A DNA stretch of 64,000 nucleotides from positions 16,532,290 through 16,596,289 of the forward strand of contig CM040746.1 in assembly GCA_022829145.1 (NCBI GenBank), given 5' to 3'. The position numbers were made by a program, and so were the translations under genes. Every line of letters begins with the position of its first letter. Position 1 is the stretch's first letter. Source of the DNA: Albula goreensis (lineage: Eukaryota; Chordata; Actinopteri; Albuliformes; Albulidae). The notes below the pieces were generated by a model that worked only from the letters and a program-made list of their open reading frames with translations, had not been told where the DNA came from and did no database searches. Below are positions 39,553 to 64,000 of this stretch, in pieces.

Positions 39553-42500
39553 GTCACTTTCACTCTCTCTCACATGCTTGGGCCAAGTCTGGTGCCTGCC
39601 AGTGCTACTTCAAAGGTTTCCAGGTCTCTGCCCACACTGACTCTCATCACATCTCACCACATTACAGCACACATAGGCGAGATATATTGATACAAAGTCA
39701 GATATAACAAACAAGATAACAAGCTTAATGGGACAGGAAACTAAATATTACTATGAGTGAGATATACACCCCTAAATGTTTGGTGTTTTATGGAAGTCTG
39801 GGTTATTAGACTGACTGGTCTGTAAATGCTCTGCACATACTGGGATCTGCATGATCAGGTGATCTGAGACTATGCAAAAAGTCCTCATTTCCATATAGAA
39901 CATGTATTTTGCAGGAGATTGTGGGTGTTATTGATACCACAGACAGCCCTTGGGGAGTGTTTCAAATATGAGTATTTGTAGGCATTTAGTTCACAGTATG
40001 GGTTACATGGGTTACATTTTGAAGGGGTTATCCATCTGTGCTATCTGGAAAGTCACCTATGCTTCTCACTCATTTTATTGTAGACCGATATAAGCAAAAT
40101 GTTTTCAAAGTGTATCTTGTTACACAGCACAAATGATCTTTTAATGAAATGTATCTACAAGCAGTCCAAATAGATGGTAGAGCTTGCTTTGCAGGTAGCA
40201 CAGCAGTATAAATAATACAAATAAAGAGATGAGCAAAACATTTTTTTTGAAATATGTACATGCAAGTGCATATTTCATGCATTTGAAATACTGCCCATTC
40301 CTGCCAACCATTGTGCCACTCACCTCAGCAAAGCTGATTATGACTTGCATTCTTTGAATAACTGCACACATTTTGACATGTATAAGATGTAATCAGTCAT
40401 AAGATAAAGAGAATTTCAGGAGAATGCTGGTGAATTGTGTTGTGACTTTTTTTGTCAAGTATGTGTGTCATTGGGTCTGATCGTAAGGACAAAAGGTGTT
40501 GTTCTGACTAGGAGGAAAAGGCATTTGTTTTGGCTATGTGAAGATGTAAAAACAATAAGACTGAAAAACAGCCACTGGCACTTTATGTTCTCAAAAGCTG
40601 TCCAATTAGAGTATCTACTCTGAGTCAAACTCCCCACCCTGTCATTTCTCTCCACTTTGGATTTAATCATGTTCGTGTTGAAAAGTGAAAATGCAGTGAG
40701 TTCATCTGTCAGAACTGGTAAAGACTCAATCATCATCAAGTAAGTGAACCAAGGTCACAGTATCTTGATTGATTAATTGGTGCAATAATACTGTGTATGT
40801 CATATGTTTCATTTGACCCTTAGGGCATTTTCTACACTGGTTTCTTTGAAGCTGGAAGCACATCAAGGAACATCAATGTACTAACAACAACTGGATCGCT
40901 GAAGAGTGGAATCCCTTACAGAGTGTGTAAGTTCCTGCAACATTAGGTCATACTTGGCAGATCTGTGACCAAGCTCAGTTTTTGATTGAGAGCAGGCAGC
41001 CCATCCTCCACCTCTACTTTTTTTTGCCTTTATTTCAGACAGTAGGGAAGTTTGAGAGGGTCATTGGCCATTCAAGGGATCCTTATGTGGGGCTGAGGGA
41101 CGGATGACCTACCGACTGCCCCGCACAGTCTGCCTGTCCAAACATTTCTAACCAGTTTTTGTCCCTTGTTCTTTCCCTTGAATGTGGAGTTCCCAGTTAT
41201 AGCTGTAAGCTTGCCCCACTACTCCTTGTCAAATTTTCACTTGCATACCAGAATTACTTTATGATATTCAGCATTTCTGTTGTAACATCACTGTTGCTCA
41301 CAGTCCCTATAATCGCTCAGCATTTAGCTGTAATTGACTGCTCTGTTACCCAAACTGCTCACCGTGCAACTGACCCTGCCTGGCCAAACTGACCAAATCA
41401 CCACTGATCAGCTGACCACACAGCTGACTGCCACAGTGTCCATGCCTGACTGCTAGAGCCCTCATAATGCCATTAGGAATTTGTATTAATATGAATCATT
41501 TCACCAAGACAAGGCTAATCAGCAGGGAAGGAGGAGGTGGGCCCTCAAAGCAGGATCACAGCTTCTGTTTTATTATGTGCCAAATTGGACACATCAGGTG
41601 ACCATCAGAGAGCAGGGGAACTACAGTGCTCTCTGAGCGTGGAGAATGAGGAATGGTGGGAACCATGCTGATGTGATTTGCGTTGAGATGTTCAGATTCT
41701 CAGAGAGGCAAGTAGGTATTATGGAGAAAAAGCATCTAATTTCCCAGGGGAAAACTGAGCCGGCAGAAAGGCCACATTCCAAAAATCCGACATGCAGATT
41801 GTGACGAATCATCATCTCTTTCCTAAATGGTGTGACTGCATAGTAGTTTGTTTGCTGTTGTCAGTCTGTTGTTTATGATGATCATTATTGTAGTTCATAA
41901 AAACAGCACTGTCTTGGGTCCAGACAGGGCCGTGCAATGAGGAGCCCATCTAGGCCAGTTAAGAATGAGGATGAAGTGGTCATGTGTGGGGTGGGGTCGG
42001 GTGAGATGGGTGTGACTAAGAGTTAAATAAATGCTAGTGTAAATTCAGAGCCTGCGGTTAGCTTGTTTGCAAACTCAGAGCTGTGAACAGCAGGCTAGAC
42101 TGCTGCCATTTGATGCGCAGATCATGCAGTTAGCACAACTCCCCAACTCATTAGACTAGTTTAGTTAGACTAGTTTATTTACTCAGATTAGACAGTTCTG
42201 CAGACAGGACCTTTGCCAGGGATGGGTCAGTGCACTGGTGAAGATGCAGAACATTCATTCTCCTTTCTCAGCACCCCAGATCAGCAAGCACTTTACACAG
42301 GGTTACTTCAGCCTAAGTATGAGCTTTCCGGAGGCTTTACAAATTACGACTACCATACATTATCATGAAATTTGTCTTTTTATTGTAGGCACAAGCACAC
42401 AAATTTATCTATCTTTAAAATCAATCACCTGCCACTACCAGTTCTCTTTTCGTATAGCAGAGTATTAAGAGAAAATACTTATTTATACCTGTTGTTATGT

Positions 42501-45500
42501 ATTAGTGATGGGAAGGTGATGCTTCATGATGCCCAAAAGAGCAGAGCTGCCATGTGCTGTGAGTGGCACTGGGACTTCAATGAATCACAGTGCTCTACAT
42601 TCATACAGGACTGCCTTTGGTTGGTTCGTAGAGTCAATGATTATCTAAAAATTTTTATCTCCATACTATGTGTGGTTCGGCAAGTTTCACACTAAATTCC
42701 ACATGGATGCTCAGGGGTAAAAATGAGAGGTAGACACAAAGAAGTCCTGACAGCCCTCACAGAAGGACCATATATCACTTTTGCAAGTCCTCCGCAAAGA
42801 GGCACACCCTCGCATTCATATGGTGTCTGTCATGAAATTCAACCCACCCTGCAACAGAGGCACTCAAATACGGAACTAGCGAGGATACAGGAAATGACAC
42901 CTTCATTTCAGTGCTTATTTTGATCCTGTGGGCACATGGAAAGTTAGCACAAGAACAAAGTTGCACAAAACTGAAAAGAATACCCTGAACACCCATAGCT
43001 GGAAGCAGTGGTAGCAGAGATGATACCAATTACGGCTGAGATAGCAAGGAGGGGTTAATTTAGCACACAAACATCTAACTGCTCACTTATGTTGAGAATT
43101 AACAAGATTCCAGTTGTCCCATTAGGTAGCTTAGCCACAGGCTTTTGGCAAACTGAAGAATGCACACACCCGCAACAGCACTCACATACTTCCACAAGAT
43201 ATTGCTTTTAGGCACCAGTTTATGTTCAGAATCTAAAGCAGCTGGCTAAATCACTACAGGGGGAGAAGCTAAAATATATTCAAGTAATGTGCAAACATTT
43301 TTTTTTATATACATTTTCAGATTTGCCAAAGTTCAATATATAAAATGCCCCTCTCTTGTCCTCTGAAGATCTTTGAAGGTCTGATTTTGATTGAGATGAT
43401 GACAATAGGTGAGTAGATTCAAGTGCCATCCTCGGTCATGGATGTTTTTATCGGTCTGTCTGCTGGATGAGAAATCCATATTTCTAAATCTGTCAGCACC
43501 AAGGCCGATCTAAACAGCCCTCACTCCCCTGTCCCATACCTTACCCCCTACCAACCAAACCCGAGGTCTCTTATCTCCCCAATTTCACATCCAACCAGCC
43601 AGTCTGTCCTAAACTCTCCCTCGATCCATTGGAAAGTGATTCTTGCCCTCCCCTTGAACCCTGAGTGCTCCATTAAATGTTCTAGTCATGCTGAGTATTC
43701 TGGTCAGAGCGACTGCTTTACTTATTGTGATGATAAATCAATGCGCCCACCATGCAGGGGGTCTTATGGAAAGAAAAACAACAGTTCAGTGACAGAAAGA
43801 CAGAGCCAGGCATGATGACTTCCTGGGCTTTATTCTGAATAGCTGTGAACTATGTGTGTTTGTTTTATACACTCTAAATGTTACCGTATGTCAAACGAGA
43901 TTAATACGATAAAGGGATTAACTCAGAAAATTAATGATGCAAAATGGGGTGAGTGATAATCTCAGGATTTGTTTGAGGAAATGCAGCATAATCCATTGTA
44001 CAGGTTAATTTTCATATTTGTGTTTGTACCTTGTGTAGGTGTGCAATGCAAAATAATGAGTCAAAACAAGGCTGTTAAGATCAATAAACAGTAAAACAGC
44101 CACTGCTGCGAGCGTTCTTAACTCCATGTTCCTCTCTCTCACAGAGGAGTACGGTCTGTGAGCGGCTCAAACACCTGATCCCCAACCCCCTGTTACATCA
44201 CCCTTCATCAGGTCCTAAATGGGTAAATAAACTGTCCAATCACAAAGCAGCTGTAGCTGATTCAACTTGAACAAAAACAGTACATGAGTAAATAATGAGT
44301 CATTTCAACTGACGTCAGCTGGAGAGACGCGTAAAGTCTAACACAAAAGACGTCACTAACTTTCATGTAGTTTGCCTTCATTTTCTCAGTGTATGTAACA
44401 GTCCTCTGTGGAGGTACATTGAGGAGAGATTTGTGCCGTACTGTATGTTGCAGACTCCACATGCTGCTGAGGTGTGGGGCATCCTTGTTACAGAGGCGTT
44501 TATCTGAACAGATGGAGCTAAATGCTTCCCTTATGTGGTCGGTCTGAGTCCAAACTGGCTACAGCACAGCCACTTTCCAGCTCATAGGAACACACTCACG
44601 CACTGGCCTTTTTTGTCCAGAAAATACTTTATTTTTCTTTCTTTAAATAACTGTGAGTACTGTGTTAAGCTCCTGGTTTTTTAAGTGGAATTAAATAACT
44701 GCGATGACAGCCTTTCTGTCTCTGTCAATGTGTCACTCCACAATACATGTCATCAAGTCTACAAGCAAAACTAACATGGGTTTAGGCGTGATGACAGAAG
44801 ACAAACTCACACACTTACACTTCAGATGTGTTCAACAAAGACATCATCGTTTATATTGTCTTGGTGACATGCTTCTCAGTTAGAGAGAGCAAAGGATAGA
44901 CATATACTGCCCTCTTCTGGCACACCAGAATCAAGCTGGAGAAGCAAAGAAAAAAAAGACAAAAAACAAACCACCTATCAAAACCTCCCATAGTGCATTC
45001 CCTTGTGTCTGGCCTTGTAGGAATAATCATGGGCTTGGTGCTTGGGAGCATAACATTGTTTGGGGAATCCTTCAGTCCTTCATCCTTAACCAAGGCTGAG
45101 AAGAATCAATGAAAGATTACCTGAATGCATTCCATTATAACAGTGTTTGAGGTACCATTAGGCCAACAAAGGTGATTACAATGCCAGTTTGTTATTACAG
45201 GCTATGGTTAAAGTAATTGTGTGTATGCAGGACTGAGATGTGTCATTGGGAAGTCACTGGGATAAACACACCTCTTAGAGAGTGAGAGGCATACACTTAA
45301 AACATTGACTGAACACAGAGATACTTTATGTGGTCGCTGTAAGGAGACAATGAAACCGAATTTTCTATTTGTATCTTTGGTCATATCACTCAAATACTTG
45401 TCAAATTCAATGTAAAGTGCATATATTTTGGTAAAATATCCAGCTGTGGAAATAGATTGCTGTTGTATAAATAGATTACATGTATACAAAATTGCAGGTT

Positions 45501-45600
45501 GTGTAACTGGTTCTGCATAAATTCCTAAATGTACAAGGATAAATGCAAATGCAGAAAAAAAATTGTTCAGAAGGGATAAAACAAACAAGAGAAGATGAGA
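38700..45600. other. Intergenic DNA between adrb2 and sh3tc2, part 2
   Basis: No gene recognised. The only clear structure is the CT-rich block with a CTGT microsatellite near 39.5 kb. Confidence 0.55.
39505..39546 (+). repeat. (CTGT)n tetranucleotide microsatellite
   Basis: About ten copies, flanked on both sides by CT-rich DNA (39,470-39,575). Confidence 0.97.
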
Positions 45601-45646
45601 ATAAGCCCCCTACCTAGCAAGACAAGTACAGGAAATTAAGGAAATT

Positions 45647-45713
45647 ATCCTCCGTACCACAGGGAGGATCTGTGGACTGAAGCACCATGGAAAAATTAGA
45701 CCTCCATGGTGCT
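45647..45713. repeat. Two adjacent perfect hairpins
   Basis: atcctcc (45647-45653) pairs with ggaggat (45663-45669), and agcaccatgga (45681-45691) pairs with tccatggtgct (45703-45713). Loops are 9 and 11 nt. They lie about 300 bp downstream of the candidate minus-strand exon. Function unknown. Confidence 0.6.
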
Positions 45714-46009
45714 AATTTACAACAACACCAGAAAAATCTTTTTGAAGGACATTAAGGTGCACTTATTTCATGCTGCAATGTGAAGTATGGAAAGACACTG
45801 TACATTCCTGTTTTCTATAAATAGAAAATGTATGTTTTGTGATTACAGCGATGTTTGATTTTGCAACAACAAAAGCAGAATCGAGGTAGCGGATTTTTGA
45901 CCACTGACTTATATTATATTTGTCTGACAGGATCTCAAGCATCAAATCAAAACAAAAAAGAAATCTGCATGGAATGACAGTACACAGTGTACAAAGACGA
46001 TCATGGAGC

Positions 46010-46178
46010 TCACTGATCTGGGAACATTTCTCTCATAAATTGTGGGCCCATAAGATCCATCACATTGGATTTTCTGTCATTTAGAATTTTTTCAAAACGC
46101 TTAAAATGCTTCTCCTTCCTTACAAAATGTGTAACAGCTCTATTCATGACCAAATCAAACCATTGTTGTACTCCAGAC
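46010..46178 (-). CDS. Unassigned candidate coding exon (55 residues)
   Basis: A clear acceptor (attgtattttaatattttcag) is followed by an open frame in phase 2 encoding SGVQQWFDLVMNRAVTHF, then a basic helix-like stretch KEKHFKRFEKILNDRKSN, ending GPQFMREMFPDQ and TGA. The composition looks like folded protein rather than AT-rich noise. The last codons overlap a GTGAGC donor at 46,013-46,014, so it may be an internal exon instead of a terminal one. I found no partner exons between 46.2 and 51 kb and do not recognise the family. It could be a remnant of a lost gene or transposon, or chance. Confidence 0.35.
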
Positions 46179-46782
46179 CTGAAAATATTAAAATACAATA
46201 AAAAAAAATAAAGAAACCATTAAAACACACTGTTTCCTTACATACATTTCAAACTTGCTGCAGTAACATATCCCCTCAGTAATAATATCTGTAACAAAAT
46301 ACAGGTCACCAACATCCTCAATTGGTTAAAAATACAACCAAAACATAATAACATTTCCCCAACACACTGGCCTATAGTCATAAAATTTGATGTACATAGA
46401 AGCTCATCGAACCAACCAGCAAACGGTCACATCAACAGGCCCCATGAAAATGATTACGTACAGCATCAACTCAGTGCCTGGGACAGTACAATATTCAGTT
46501 ACTACATATTGCCTGTATATACAAGCTTTATTGGGGCTATGAGTTCTTGGAACTTGTAATCACTACTTACAGATATTTACAAAACAGAGACTAATCAAAC
46601 ATTGTAACCTTATGGGTACATTTTTGCTTCAGCTGGAACATAGTGTATATAGTGTAGGTGTGTAGGTGACAGTGTACATATCAAAATTTTGCCTTTTTCA
46701 GCCAAGACCCCAATTCACAAAACACTTGGTCTGCAGCATCTATGGGCCAATCTTAATAAAGGGATTACTTAATTAGTAATTA

Positions 46783-48106
46783 GGGCAATGCTTTTGACAG
46801 AATGAGCCAATGGACTTACAGTGGGTGATGCTTTTGACAGAATGAGCCAATGGACTTACAGTGGGTGATGCGTTTGACAGAATGAGCCAATGGACTTACA
46901 GTGGGTGATGCGTTTGACAGAATGAGCCAATGGACTTACAGTGGGTGATGTTTGACATAATGAGCCAATTGAATGAGCCAATGGACTTACAGAGGGCAAT
47001 GCTTTTGACAGAATGAGCCAATGGACTTACAGTGGGTGATGCGTTTGACAGAATGAACCAATGGACTTACAGTGGGCAATGCTTTTGAGAGAATGAGCCA
47101 ATGGACTTACAGTGGGTGATGCGTTTGACAGAATGAGCCAATGGACTTACAGTGGGTGATGCGTTTGACAGAATGAGCCAATGGACTTACAGTGGGTGAT
47201 GCGTTTGACAGAATGAGCCAATGGACTTACAGTGGGTGATGCGTTTGACAGAATGAGCCAATGGACTTACAGTGGGTGATGCGTTTGACAGAATGAGCCA
47301 ATGGACTTACAGTGGGTGATGCGTTTGACAGAATGAGCCAATGGACTTACAGTGGGTGATGCGTTTGACAGAATGAACCAATGGACTTACAGTGGGCAAT
47401 GCTTTTGACAGAATGAGCCAATGGACTTACAGTGGGTGATGCGTTTGACAGAATGAACCAATGGACTTACAGTGGGCAATGCTTTTGAGAGAATGAGCCA
47501 ATGGACTTACAGTGGGTGATGCGTTTGACAGAATGAGCCAATGGACTTACAGTGGGTGATGCGTTTGACAGAATGAGCCAATGGACTTACAGTGGGTGAT
47601 GCTTTTGACAGAATGAGCCAATGGACTTACAGTGGGTGATGCGTTTGACAGAATGAACCAATGGACTTACAGTGGGTGATGCTTTTGAGAGAATGAGCCA
47701 ATGGACTTACAGTGGGTGATGCGTTTGACAGAATGAGCCAATGGACTTACAGTGGGTGATGCGTTTGACAGAATGAGCCAATGGACTTACAGTGGGTGAT
47801 GCGTTTGACAGAATGAGCCAATGGACTTACAGTGGGTGATGCTTTTGATAGAATGAGCCAATGGACTTACAGTGGGTGATGCGTTTGACAGAATGAGCCA
47901 ATGGACTTACAGTGGGTGATGCGTTTGACAGAATGAGCCAATGGACTTACAGTGGGTGATGCGTTTGACATAATGAGCCAATGGACTTACAGAGGGCAAT
48001 GCTTTTGACAGAATGAGCCAATGGACTTACAGTGGGTGATGCGTTTGACAGAATGAGCCAATGGACTTACAGTGGGTGATGCTTTTGATAGAATGAGCCA
48101 ATGGAC
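46783..48106. repeat. 40-bp minisatellite, about 33 copies
   Basis: A head-to-tail array whose unit starts gcgtttgacagaatgagcca and has an equally long second half. The period is exactly 40 bp from 46,981 to the end, with four units before an irregular junction near 46,950 where a short piece of the unit is repeated. Variants recur: gcttttgac for gcgtttgac, gaatgaacca for gaatgagcca, and gggcaat for gggtgat. It lies between adrb2 and sh3tc2, with no coding frame running through it. Confidence 0.98.
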
Positions 48107-50868
48107 ATGAGCTCATGCTTAAATATTGTATTTATTTCTAATCTTACATTTCAAGAACTACAAGACGTAATATGTCTACTAAAAAACACAAGGATGAGTC
48201 AAACAGGCCCTTAAATCCACTTAGAACTTGGCATGGTTTCACATTAAATGGGATTTATTGAAATGGCTGTTTCTGGAACTGGAAAATATCTCATCAACAA
48301 CTCAAATTTGAGGTCAATTATAATTTACAATTAATAGAGAAAGGATATTTTTACATTTGCTTTTAGTTTAAAAGGTTAGTTTTTATTTTCTTCAAAAATA
48401 TTGGCAACTCGGAAAGTAATAACTGAAGTAAAGGAAAACAACTGAGCTGATGTGGATTTTTTGTCATAACTCCTGACTAAAAATAATGAAGAGTTGAGGA
48501 CCAATGTTCAATTATCTCCAGGCTGAGAGAAGAAATTGTTCATATGATTTGACAATTACATCTTGATTATTTTATCTCTGTGATTAAGTATATCATCTGA
48601 TGGTACTGAATGACTTGGTCACCAAAGAAAAAAGCATGACTACAAATTAGACGCAATATAAAAGTGGGAATGAGAGAGGTCCAACTGGTTGTGGTTATCC
48701 TTTTCAGTGACATGCAGGTTTTAGCATTGCCTTTGAGTCAGTAAATGTATAATTTTCCCTTCCAATATGTTCTTTGTTAAATATTTTCTGGCACTCTGTC
48801 CTTACATTGCAACACACAACACGTATTGTTTCCAAACAAAGACTTCAATAAAAGGAGTTGAGGGACAGCATGAACAGCAAGCAACTGTAAGTAAGAAAAC
48901 AAGTTTTACTACTTAATCTCACAACAAAGATATACTGACCAAAGGGGGTTTGGAAGAACAGCCCCTGGAAACTGAAGACCTGTTTTAGATTTGGTATGGA
49001 TTGGAAAGGCATTGTTCCTATATGTTGGTGTAATTTTTTATGTGTTGCTGGGGATCAAATCACCCTCAGAATACAAGTTTCAGTTTGTCCACGGTTATTT
49101 TTCATGATAGTCCATGGCAATGCTGATGCATTTGCTTTCCAGACACTAGATTGTAACACTGTTAGTAGCCAAATAGATCTATTGTTATGCCACAAAAACA
49201 AATATGACATAATTTCTAAGTGCATAATAAATTGCACAGTATTTGTATGGTCCATTTTACCACCTTGTGACACCCTCTCAAAACACACACGAATTCCACA
49301 GCCCAATATGTGACTTTATATACGGATTAATGATCCAAATAACGTCTCTTCTGTCATGTACCAAAACACCATAAAACAGGACTTTGATCTGTTCTGTTCA
49401 ACAAAATATCAAATCTAGTAACTTCAAACAGCATTCACTCAAATTTCCGCGAAAACACTCCTTACAGATTTTAGATGGGGTTTTCTGTAATGCTTAATGG
49501 TGGAAACACGAAACCAAAATAAAACACAAAAAGGTATGTTTGTGTGTAACATGGAGTATGTTGTAATTCTCTCCTTAATCCAATAGATGGAGACAAATAA
49601 CGTTGTATTTCATACTATTATAACAATTTATTTTCACAGTGACGTTTCAATACAAAATTGCAATAAATGTACACTTTTATAGTTAATACTGCATCAGATA
49701 ATTTCCTTTCTTTACAGTATTTTTTTCTAAAACAAACATTTAAATTTCAAAATGCTAATGGGGCAGATATTTGCCATGCAAATCGCTCTCGTGATGTAGA
49801 AAACACATGTTGCTTGTTCAAAACAAGGTTGTTGATCATGTTCAAAAGCAGAAGTGATTTGGGGTTTTCTGACAAGTGAATAATCCACAATGCAAAGTTA
49901 CATTAAAAAAGGAGGTAAATAGCTAACCTGATAACCATCTCAATGACTGGTTTTCGTTCACATACTTCACCTTATAATCATTTCATTATAATTCAATTTC
50001 ACTCCAATGCATCTGTTATCACCTCATCACATGAAATCATTGCAACTTGAGTGATAACAAACCTATCTCTATCTTTAAAGACAATCCTTAGGTTATGTTA
50101 ATTCTAATTACGCTGTGTGAAACAGCACTGTCACGCTTCTATGTTAAAACTCACAAAGACAGACGTGTGAATCAAATGCTGATGAGTTTTCCTCATTTGG
50201 CATACTATTTAAGTCTGGCTAAATCTTGTAATACATCCTTGAGTGGACTCGAAACATTTTAATTCAACAGTATCTCACCCCCACCATAGCACACCTACCC
50301 CCACTGTTTTCTAGGCATGCCCTGTGTTTGCCGCTGTTTGTTCCAGCAAAGGCAGCCATGCATAATCTTGTTTTCCACACAGCCGCCTAACACTTAACGG
50401 AAGTAGGTGTACTACTGAATACAGTATGCTGTGTTGTACTAGCTTGAAGCTGAGAATGAAAACTCGGGCTGGTGAAAAAGGAGAACCACCCGTACAGTGA
50501 AAGTAGAAGCTGGGCCTTGGAAGGATGCGTGCTGCTACAGCACATCTCGGAAAAGTGCTCCACTTAGTGCAAACATATAAAAAATCTAACCACAATTTAA
50601 AAGAGTTTGTCAAACATGTACAGTACAAATAAATTTAAAAGAACGGCAACAACCCATTGGCTTGAATATTTAAGTTCGGATTGTTTACAAATTCGGGGAC
50701 AACAACATATTTACATTTATATAGAGACATAATGTGGTCAGTGTTCTCTCAAATAAATAGAACTCAATTGTAAAAAGCCAAACTAATGACTAACAACTGA
50801 TTGACAAGCATTGTATCGGCTGATTTTGTTGCAGCATTTCTAAGGTGAGTGCTTGCAAATGGATGTTT
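48107..50868. other. Intergenic DNA between the minisatellite and the sh3tc2 3' end
   Basis: AT-rich, no recognisable exon on either strand and no repeat of note. sh3tc2 3' UTR sequence may extend into its right edge if a later polyadenylation site is used. Confidence 0.55.
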
Positions 50869-50874
50869 TTTATT
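50869..50874 (-). terminator. sh3tc2: Candidate polyadenylation signal of sh3tc2
   Basis: AATAAA on the minus strand, about 290 nt after the sh3tc2 stop and the nearest canonical hexamer seen there. The span 50,875-51,161 is then the 3' UTR. Confidence 0.45.
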
Positions 50875-51161
50875 TTGTCCCATCAAAGTGGCACTTTGAA
50901 AACGGAGGCAGCGAGCATCAAGATCATAAAATCTGAATGACGAAGATGAATAAAATATTTCTGTGTTATGTGTGTAAAAAAAGCTGATGAAAAATGGGGG
51001 ATTTTCATCAAAAGTCTTGAGCAGTCACAGGAAGGGAAAATGAAGAAGCTTAGATTGAGAGGGAACGGAGGTCAGTGCCCCTGTCACGACCTCCTGCACT
51101 CTGACCGCACGTCCTGATGATGCGTCAAATCATTTCCTGTCCCCTTCCCGCTCTCCCACGC

Positions 51162-63950
<12,789 letters not shown>

Positions 63951-64000
63951 TTTCCAGGGATCTTCTCAGAAGAACACAGACCAACACAAAGCTTTGACAC

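Noticed and set aside
44975-45095. Possible minus-strand exon (LVKDEGLKDSPNN...) with an acceptor at 45,096
   Set aside because: Its phase does not fit the candidate exon at 46.0-46.2 kb, the donor is weak, and a 121-nt open stretch is easily chance.
45208-45588. 126-codon minus-strand open frame
   Set aside because: AT-driven composition, no recognisable domain, and no consistent splice partners.
46783-48106. CRISPR-like array
   Set aside because: Units are directly abutting with no unique spacers, and the genome is a vertebrate; it is a minisatellite.

Overview
The window is nuclear DNA from a ray-finned fish, most likely a teleost. It is AT-rich and CpG-poor, with spliced genes, long intergenic stretches, many simple repeats and short fragments of repeats that are common in fish genomes. 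I do not name a species.

Two protein genes are firmly supported, and they are the conserved neighbours ADRB2 and SH3TC2, arranged tail to tail as in mammals. adrb2 (plus strand, coding 22250-23446) encodes a 398-residue beta-2-type adrenergic receptor with all the aminergic receptor hallmarks. Its coding region is a single exon, but a small intron appears to sit in the 5' leader, ending four bases before the start codon. sh3tc2 (minus strand, coding 63950 down to 51162) can be assembled as 18 coding exons giving 1331 residues. All reading phases agree across every junction, and one junction uses a GC donor. The protein has the SH3TC N-terminal region, two SH3 domains and a long TPR array. Its predicted N-terminus differs from the acylated human one.

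Layout. 1-21.8 kb is intergenic: SINE-like fragments, simple repeats, a G-quadruplex motif, a fold-back repeat near 4.6 kb, and a GC-richer block at about 14.0-15.2 kb that looks like a lone LTR fossil. 21.8-24.0 kb is adrb2 with a promoter-like region and 3' UTR. 23.8-25.4 kb is a CpG-rich block with no gene that explains it. 25.4-45 kb is intergenic, with possible conserved non-coding segments, a CpG-dense transposon-like patch at 37.4-37.8 kb and a decayed DIRS-like fragment near 38.3 kb. 45.6-48.1 kb holds two adjacent hairpins, an unassigned candidate exon and a 33-copy, 40-bp minisatellite. 50.8 kb to the end is sh3tc2.

The two genes are not known to act in one pathway; their adjacency is ancient synteny. 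The least explained items are the candidate exon at 46.0-46.2 kb, the minisatellite with its higher-order pattern, the CpG block behind adrb2 and the altered sh3tc2 N-terminus. I found no convincing new multi-gene system.
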